Both the position numbers and the translations under genes were made by a program. From assembly GCA_001430745.1 (NCBI GenBank), contig KQ481938.1, positions 1,609,626-1,648,281 of the forward strand: a stretch of 38,656 bases of DNA, written 5' to 3'. Below the pieces are notes generated by a model, which ran no database searches, was not told where the DNA came from, and saw nothing but the letters and a program-made list of their open reading frames with translations. Positions 30,538 through 38,656 of the stretch are shown piece by piece (position 1 is the first letter of the stretch; the number at the start of each line of letters is the position of its first letter). This stretch comes from Auxenochlorella pyrenoidosa. Lineage: Eukaryota > Chlorophyta > Trebouxiophyceae > Chlorellales > Chlorellaceae.

Positions 30538-32898
30538 TCACAGCGCACCCAGCATATGGGTCAGATTGGCCAGTGGGCCCTCCCGAGTGGCGGCTGCCTG
30601 CGCCGCAAAGCCCAGCCAGGCAACCATGGCCAGCCGGCCGTTCTTGATTTCTCGGACCTGCGCCGCAGCGTGGCAGGGCGACAGACACTAAACGCCGGCT
30701 GGGGCAGTACGTAAAAACCCGGCTGAGCGTCTGCTGCTGGCTGGCCATGCAGACCATGCCTCTGCACGTACACAACTTGACGGTGGCTAACAGCTTCCGC
30801 CCTGCCAGCGAGCAACCCTGGGTGCACCCACCCGCATGCGCTCGTAGCGCTCGGCGTCACCCGACAATTTCAGGGGATCGAACAGCCAGCCGCCTGCAGC
30901 AGGGTTCGAGGCGCAGGCCATCACGAGCGGGGAGGGGTGCCAGAGCATGCAGGTGGGGTTCTCCAGGCCAGCACCGGCGCTTTGCATTTGGGGACGCTTT
31001 GTCCCTCCCTGCGGCACCCGCTGCCCATGGCCCCCTTACCTGGATAGTTTTTGTCTCCTGGCAGGAAGATACCAAGCGGCTCAAGCGCTGCAATGCCGCA
31101 GGCCCTGGCATACTCGGGCCCAAACATGAGCAGCACCTGGAGCGCGGGGACAGGGGGGGCAAAGGGCGCTTGAGGGAGGGGCAGGGAGGAAGGGGCAGCG
31201 TGCGGCGCCTGGCCGCGGTCACACATTGACTGTGCTTGCCGCAGTGTGCCTCGCAGGGGTGGGCCCAGCCCAGGCATCCTGGCCAGGCCGGGAAGCACTC
31301 TAACCGGCCGCTCGACCCAGTGGCAGCGAGCGAGAGAGGCGCGCGCACCTGGCAGAACGCGATGATGGCCACGCCCTGGCCGCCCGCGACGCGCAGCCCC
31401 GGGACCCCCAGGTACGCCAGCTCCTCCCCCGTGCTCAGCTTGGCGTAGCCCACGTTCCACCAGCGGTCCTCCAGGAAGGTGGCTGCGCCGGCGGCCTGCA
31501 TGCCAGTGGGCAGGGCCCCAGGGAGGTGCCAACTCTGTGTTCAACTGGCACTGCCGCGAGTTGCCGGCAGAAGAGATGGCGCACAAACAAGGGCAGCTGG
31601 CTGCAGCAAAGGCCGCCTGGCACGGCTCCCGGAGGTCCTGCCACCCGTGGGCAGCACCCGCCCACCTGCAGCGCCTCGGGCACCAGCGCGCCTAGCGCGC
31701 CCAGCATGGCCCAGCGTGCGTGCAGCAGCTCCAGCTCCACATACCGGTCCAGCTTGGTGGGGTCTTTCCCCAGGGACAGCGGGTCCCAGCCATAGTCCCC
31801 GGGGAGCACGCCGCTGCGGGGCAAGGTGGCGGGGCGGCCAAGGCATGTGGTCGGGCAGAGAGGGCGATGACGCAAGCAGCTGTCCCATGAGGAGCTGATG
31901 AGAGGCAGCCGCCCGTCAGCAGCCTGGTCTGCTGTGCAAGATGCAGCCTCACCTGAGGTGCGCCGGTGGCTCGGTGCTGAGAGGGCCCAGCCAGAGAGGG
32001 CGGCCCGCGCCAAACCAGGGGCTGCACTCAGTGCAGGGAGCAAGAGGCGAGGCATCTCGCCAGTCTGTGGGGCGCGTCCTGGACGCAATGCATTGCAGGC
32101 ACTGCATCCATTAAAGGCTGCTGCGGAGACACAGACAGGGCCAAACGTTGCCCGCGCCTGTGCCCATTGGCGAAAGCAAAGCAAAGGTGCCTGCAGCGCA
32201 CCTCTCGCTGCGCGCTGCGGCCCGCTCCCGCTCTCGTTGCGCCGCCTCCCGCTGCAGGAGGGGCTTCTGCTCCTCCAGACGGGCCAACAGGTCCTTGCCA
32301 GCCTGGCTGTCCGCTAGCGCCTGCACTGCCACAAAGGGCAGGGCCGAGAACACCACCAGGCCGGCCACATCCTTGGCTGCCTCCCAGCTCAGCTCAGCGA
32401 CCGCTGCCACGCGCTGCAGACGCGCCCGCCGGCCCTGAAGCCTGCGGTGCGCCGCCTGCGAGGAGGAGCAAAAGCAGGCATAGTTGATCATGGAAAGAAG
32501 CAGCGACCATGTCGTGGCTACTTGCAACGCTAGTCAGGACTGAAGGTCGCCACCGCCAGCCACCGCCACCCCCATCCTCAGCCCCGCACCTGCCTCCCGC
32601 TGTCAATCTTCCATTGCAGGCTGCTCTGCCGAGCGGCTAACAGCCGGTGAGCGCTGCTCTGCTGCAGCGCAGCCGTCCAAGCCTCCGCCCGAGGGCCGCA
32701 AGCCAACTGCATTGAGCGCGGACGGTAAAAGGAGCGATCACTTTGTGCCCCGAGCACAGCTGGATGCGCTGCAAGCGGCAAGGCCGCAGGCATCACCGCC
32801 GCCCTGCTGGCAGAGGAGGCAGCGTGTGGCAGCAGCACCCGCTGCGAAGCAACAGAGCCAGCGGTTCTCTGGCATGCCAAGGGCTCTTTATGCTGCAT
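30538..32898 (-). CDS. Chlorophyll a/b-binding (LHC) protein with N-terminal extension and extra membrane helix
   Basis: Eight exons: 32898-32590, 32455-32202, 32021-31953, 31813-31666, 31495-31349, 31136-31040, 30893-30832, 30657-30538; all GT-AG, phases consistent, 401 residues. Exons 3-8 encode a complete LHC core: [31 protein letters not shown], helix B with [16 protein letters not shown], helix C with [27 protein letters not shown], and helix A with [14 protein letters not shown]. The E..H.R and E..N.R sets are the chlorophyll-ligating, helix-crossing residues of LHC proteins. The [11 protein letters not shown] block resembles LHCII/LHCB more than LHCA. Exons 1-2 add about 187 residues: an Arg/Ala/Ser-rich transit peptide, then [20 protein letters not shown] (about residues 131-150, a fourth hydrophobic helix) and a Glu/Arg-rich helix. 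It should act in thylakoid light harvesting. Retention of intron 2 (32201-32022) meets TAA at 32113-32111. The start may instead be an internal ATG. An LHCB7-like identity is a guess. Confidence 0.78.
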
Positions 32899-34486
32899 AA
32901 TTCCCGCAGTCCTGCAGACAGATTGCGATAGTGCAGGTCAATCCACTGCCTGCCAGCCTGCGTCGTGCAGGGAACGCTCGCATGCTGCCTGGTCATGCAG
33001 GCAGGAAAAGAGCAGGCCAGGGTGAGCATCGCTACACAGGGGCAAGAGCCGTGAAGACGGTCTTTCTTGAAAACAGGATGCCAGCCATGTGTTCATGCAG
33101 CATGCAACAGGGCGTCAAACAAGTGCGAGCCAACGTGTGAGCATGCTGGGGGACTGAATAGTGTCGGAGGGTACGGCAGCCCGTACACACACGCAGTGGC
33201 ACAATGAGAGCTGGCATGCGCACAGGGCTGCGCTGCGCTGTCCTGAGTGGATCTGGACACAGGACTATAATGGGCTGCTTGTGGGTTTCAGGCGACTTGC
33301 TCATGATCTGGCACCACAGCATCTGTGGCAGCCGCCAACATGTGGCCAGGACACGCAGGTTCTTGAGCGCTGGGCTTGGCAGCGGCAGCGGGGCACGCGC
33401 CTGAGGCTCTGCTTTTGGTGCCTGCTGCACCGGCTGCTTGTAAGTTCCGCCACAATGCCACACAGGGTGCTGGCACGGGCAAATGGTGCCCATCCGGGAG
33501 AGGAACAGGCAAGCAGCAGCATGGGCACCAAAAAGTCAGCACATAGAGGGGCAGAGGCCACCACCCCTGCCAGCTGCCTGCCCCACTGACTCGAGATCGC
33601 TACCATTAGGGCAAACTCCTGACCAGTGCTGGCAGTATCGCATCCTGCATGCAGCCGGCTGTGAGCCGTGTGCACAGGACATGTACAGTGGACCCCCGCT
33701 GCTCAAGCACCCGACGAGTTTCCGGGCCGCGGTGCGGGCACTGCTGCTTGGGGAACTGGTCGATTATAGGCGCCCGGTGTGAGCCAGGAAAGGCTGCTGG
33801 ACCTGGTGCGGCGGCGTGTGCTGCAGCTGTGCGGCAGAGGCACCAGACGCATGGGCAGCCATGGCCCTTCTAGCAGCGCAACCGTAAGCTGAAACAGTTG
33901 GAGCGTCCTTGGTGCTCTGTTTCATGGCCGTGTACTGCCTTGATTTTTAACGATTCGGACAGGAAGTGCAAAGGCCTCATGGGAACCATGAGCGAGGCAC
34001 AGCTGCCGCCGCTGCTCCTCGTACCGGTCCGGTTCGGCTGACGCCGGAACTGAAGTGCCCGCTCATGCATGATCAAGCCCTGTGTGGCGTCAAGCCCCCA
34101 GTCCTCGCAGCAACACAGCATGCGCAATGTCATGCCCAGTGTGATGGTGCGGAGCCGCCTGCTTGAAAGGTTGCGGCCCTGCAGCGCGTCACCCGGCCCA
34201 ACCACCTGGCGGCAGCGGCGGCAGTGGTGCAGTTGGCTGCGGCCGCTGCAGGCTTCCGGGTTGTCGATCGGTCCAGATCAACATTGATCACTCATTGAGA
34301 CGCTGGATTCGGGCCCCACGGCCACTTTCAACGCAGCGCAGCAGCGCAGCACAGCAGTCCAATTTGGGCAGGCAGCCCTCGTCTCAGGCAGCTGTCCACC
34401 ATCCTCTTCCACACATCGACCGCTCTGCCCTTGCGCTCCTGCTAGCTGCTCAGTGCGCAGAACACAGCTACAGGGCGCCTGCAGCC
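32899..34486. promoter_or_regulatory. Divergent intergenic region, LHC gene / glucose 4,6-dehydratase
   Basis: 1,588 bp between head-to-head starts. It holds both promoters. A possible protein-like remnant lies near 33690-33880 (see separate entry). Several open frames on both strands in 33030-33680 show no recognisable motif and conflicting frames, so no gene is called. No TATA box or G-box-like light element was identified with confidence. Confidence 0.4.
33681..33880 (+). pseudogene. Possible gene fragment (HPTSFRAAVRALLL motif)
   Basis: A short plus-strand frame reads LLKHPTSFRAAVRALLLGE and stops at TGA just after YRRPV. A second frame directly after it reads ERLLDLVRRRVLQLCGRG. Similar 'hPxSFRAAxRALLL' followed by 'LPxxLLxxVV' blocks occur, to my recollection, in algal F-box/ankyrin proteins. 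The two pieces would need a frame change to join. It may be a relic, an exon of an unresolved gene, or chance. Confidence 0.2.
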
Positions 34487-36965
<2,479 letters not shown>

Positions 36966-37356
36966 GCGGCCAGGCCTGCCGGGGCCCGCGCCGCCGAGCT
37001 GGTAGAGTGCTGCCCTTACGTAGCCCCTGTATTTGTTTTGCTCGCCTCTCCTTCCGTGTTTCCGCGACTCGCGACTGAATCCAACCTGCTTACTTTATTG
37101 GCGCAGCAAGCGTCGTAATGCTTCTTATTTTGAAACTGACGCTGCCTGCGCGCCCCAAAAATGCCAGCCTCCTGTTATCTGCGCATGCGCGCATGCTGTA
37201 AACTGACAGCTCTTTCCTCAGCAGCACAGGTCGAAAGGCATTAAATTAATGGCCGGGGAAGACATAAAATGGCGGCAGTTTCAGTACGAGTCTGTGGAGG
37301 GCGTCGATTGGTTGGTCTGATACAGATGCATGGAGTGTCTGAAACAAGCATGCAGC
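36966..37356. other. Convergent 3'-UTR interval, dehydratase / RecN gene
   Basis: 391 bp between facing stops. A plus-strand TGTAA at 37197-37201 is the likely dehydratase poly(A) signal, 232 bases after its stop. An AT-rich patch (attaaattaatgg near 37240) sits in the RecN 3' UTR. Nothing else is seen. Confidence 0.55.
37197..37201 (+). terminator. Putative TGTAA polyadenylation signal of the dehydratase gene
   Basis: TGTAA in the context gctgtaaactg, downstream of the TGA at 36963-36965. No nearer copy was seen. Confidence 0.45.
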
Positions 37357-38573
37357 TCATGGCTGGGCCGCCGCGTGTAGCAGCTCCTCCGCTGCAGCCT
37401 CGGGAAGGCCCAGCATGGCTGAGATCTCCCTCAACCGCTCGGGCCGCCTGCTCAGCGGCTCAAACTCTGTGACAACTCGGCTGTCTGCTGCGACCGCTTT
37501 GCGCACGCACAGGTGGTGCTCACCGTGGGCTGCCACCTGCGGCACGAGGCGCAGAGCGGAGAAGGATCGGAAAGAGGAAGAGCGGGCACAGCGAAATGCT
37601 GCGCCGGCCTTCAGCACCTCACCAGGGAGACACAGGGCATCCAAACAAAGTAAAGCATCTTGCGGCATCCCCAGCGATGGCCCCCAGTCCCCAAGTCTCA
37701 AGCCTTGCCGACTTGCCTGCGGCAGGTGCGACACGCAGAGGATCTGGCTAGCACGCTCGCCGCTGGCCCCCGCCATGCGGCGCAGGATGCGGCCAATGGG
37801 CTGGCCCAACCGCGCGCCCACGCCCGAGTCAATCTCATCCAGAATCATGATCTGGCTGCCTACTCCCCAGCTGCTGCCGGCCCCGCCGCTGCCGCCAGTG
37901 CTGCTGCTTGCATCGCTCACTGAGCTGCCCCGGCTCGTCCCGTCCTCGCCGCCCGCCGCCACATAGGCGGGTGCCGCCTTGAGGGCCAGCATGAGGCGCG
38001 CCGACTCGCCGCCCGATGCCACAGCGGCCAGCGGGCGCAGCGGCTCGCCGGGCCCCGCCGCAAACAGAAACTCTGCAGAGTCCAGCCCGCCCGGGCGCAC
38101 CCGGTACGCCCCCTCGGCCTGGCCGCACGACGCTGCATCTGCAGCGCCGATGGCGAGGTCGCCGCTGCTGCTGCTGCCCCCGCTGCTGTGGCCGATGCCT
38201 GCTGCCGCCGACAGGGGCGCCCACGCGAGCCGCACCTCAAAGCGGCTGCCCGCCATGGCCAGGTCGCCCAGAACCGCCTGCACCGCCGCGCCGAGCCTGC
38301 CCGCCGCTGCGCGCCGCTGACGGCTGCATGAAGAACAGCGGGGACGGGGAGGCAGGTTGGTTGGCCCGCACGCGTGGTAGGTCCCCGCCAGCCGGCCCGT
38401 CCCAGGCAAGACGTGCCCGGCCTTCCTGCCCCAAGGGGGCCCCGCCCCAGGGGTCGCCCCCCTCACCTCAGCTCCAGCGCCTGCTGTTCCACCTCGCCCC
38501 GCAGACGGGCGGCCTCTGCCTCCAGCGAGCCCCGCCGCCCCTCCAGCTGGAAATACAGGTCCAGGGCAGCGCC
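37357..38573 (-). CDS. recN: RecN-like DNA repair ATPase, C-terminal part (5' end beyond right edge)
   Basis: Visible exons: 38573-38467, 38323-37717, 37536-37357, phases consistent, ending at TGA 37359-37357. The coding frame begins with coiled-coil sequence (SLEAEAARLRGEVEQQALEL). The second ABC half follows: GSRFEVRLAW; the signature motif VASGGESARLMLALK; Walker B MILDEIDSGVGARLG; and an H-loop IGRILRRM ... CVSHLPQ joined to VAAHGEHHLCVRK. These are hallmarks of RecN, an SMC-like ATPase that tethers broken DNA ends. In algae and plants RecN homologues are plastid-targeted, probably here too, but Walker A and any transit peptide lie off the window. Two Ser/Gly-rich inserts (near 38160 and 37900) are unusual for RecN. 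The last intron (37716-37537) uses a GC donor with perfect consensus (CAG|gcaagt); it is 180 bp and stop-free in frame, so its retention would add 60 residues between the H-loop and the C-terminus. Confidence 0.85.
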
Positions 38574-38586
38574 CTGCGCGGGGGGC

Positions 38587-38605
38587 GGGGGGGGGGGGGG
38601 GGGGG
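38587..38605. repeat. Poly(G) homopolymer, 19 bases
   Basis: G run on the plus strand (C on the minus), serving as the polypyrimidine tract of the acceptor in front of the RecN exon starting at 38573. Length is likely uncertain in the assembly. Confidence 0.85.
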
Positions 38606-38656
38606 CGGCTTGTTTGGCTTACGGTTTGCAATGCAGTGCGGAACTGGGAGGAGGGC

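Noticed and set aside
31814..32055. LHC start at ATG 32055 with uninterrupted reading to the PGDYGWDP motif
   Set aside because: That frame replaces the family-typical [13 protein letters not shown] block by sequence without LHC character. Splicing AG|gtgagg at 31953 restores the block in frame.
32111..32898. Stand-alone small gene ending at TAA 32113-32111, upstream of a separate LHC gene
   Set aside because: The LHC frame would then start 3 bp after that stop with no transit peptide or promoter. The phase-matched exon 32021-31953 joins both into one gene. Kept only as a possible retained-intron isoform.

Overview
The window is nuclear DNA of a green alga, most likely a trebouxiophyte of the Chlorella/Micractinium/Auxenochlorella kind. 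The signs are very high GC, dense short introns with GTGAG-type donors and pyrimidine-rich CTGCAG acceptors, TGTAA-type polyadenylation signals, a light-harvesting chlorophyll protein, an extracellular-matrix proline-rich protein and a plastid-type RecN. The species assignment is inference. Genes were built by hand, requiring splice sites and reading-frame phase to agree across every intron; most models close with a complete, stop-free frame.

Layout, left to right: (1) 1-3104, minus: secreted Cys-rich/Pro-rich pherophorin-like wall protein, running off the left edge. (2) 3848-10475, minus: 1,584-residue nuclear RNA-binding protein with a Plus3-like N-terminus, three RRM-like domains and an RS-rich tail. 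(3) 11543-14619, plus: MDR-family NAD(P)H:quinone/alcohol oxidoreductase, convergent with (4) 14910-17782, minus: F-box leucine-rich-repeat protein. (5) 18030-23016, plus: signal peptide, unrecognised lumenal domain, membrane segment, coiled coil and RING, divergent from gene 4. (6) 23456-26676, plus: FAD polyamine oxidase, convergent with (7) 27034-29558, minus: twelve 24-residue plant-type LRRs fused to a PGG-like membrane domain. (8) 30538-32898, minus: chlorophyll a/b-binding protein with an N-terminal extension that carries an extra predicted membrane helix. (9) 34487-36965, plus: UDP-/dTDP-glucose 4,6-dehydratase, convergent with (10) 37357 to the right edge, minus: RecN-like SMC-family ATPase, N-terminus missing.

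The genes do not form an operon or pathway; this is an ordinary gene-dense eukaryotic stretch. The most notable points are several unusual domain combinations (Plus3-RRM-RS; lumenal domain-TM-RING; LRR-PGG; four-helix LHC), repeated GC-AG introns, exon duplication inside genes 1 and 2, and stop-free introns of length 3n that could yield alternative proteins. No RNA genes, mobile elements, CRISPR arrays or viral sequence were recognised.
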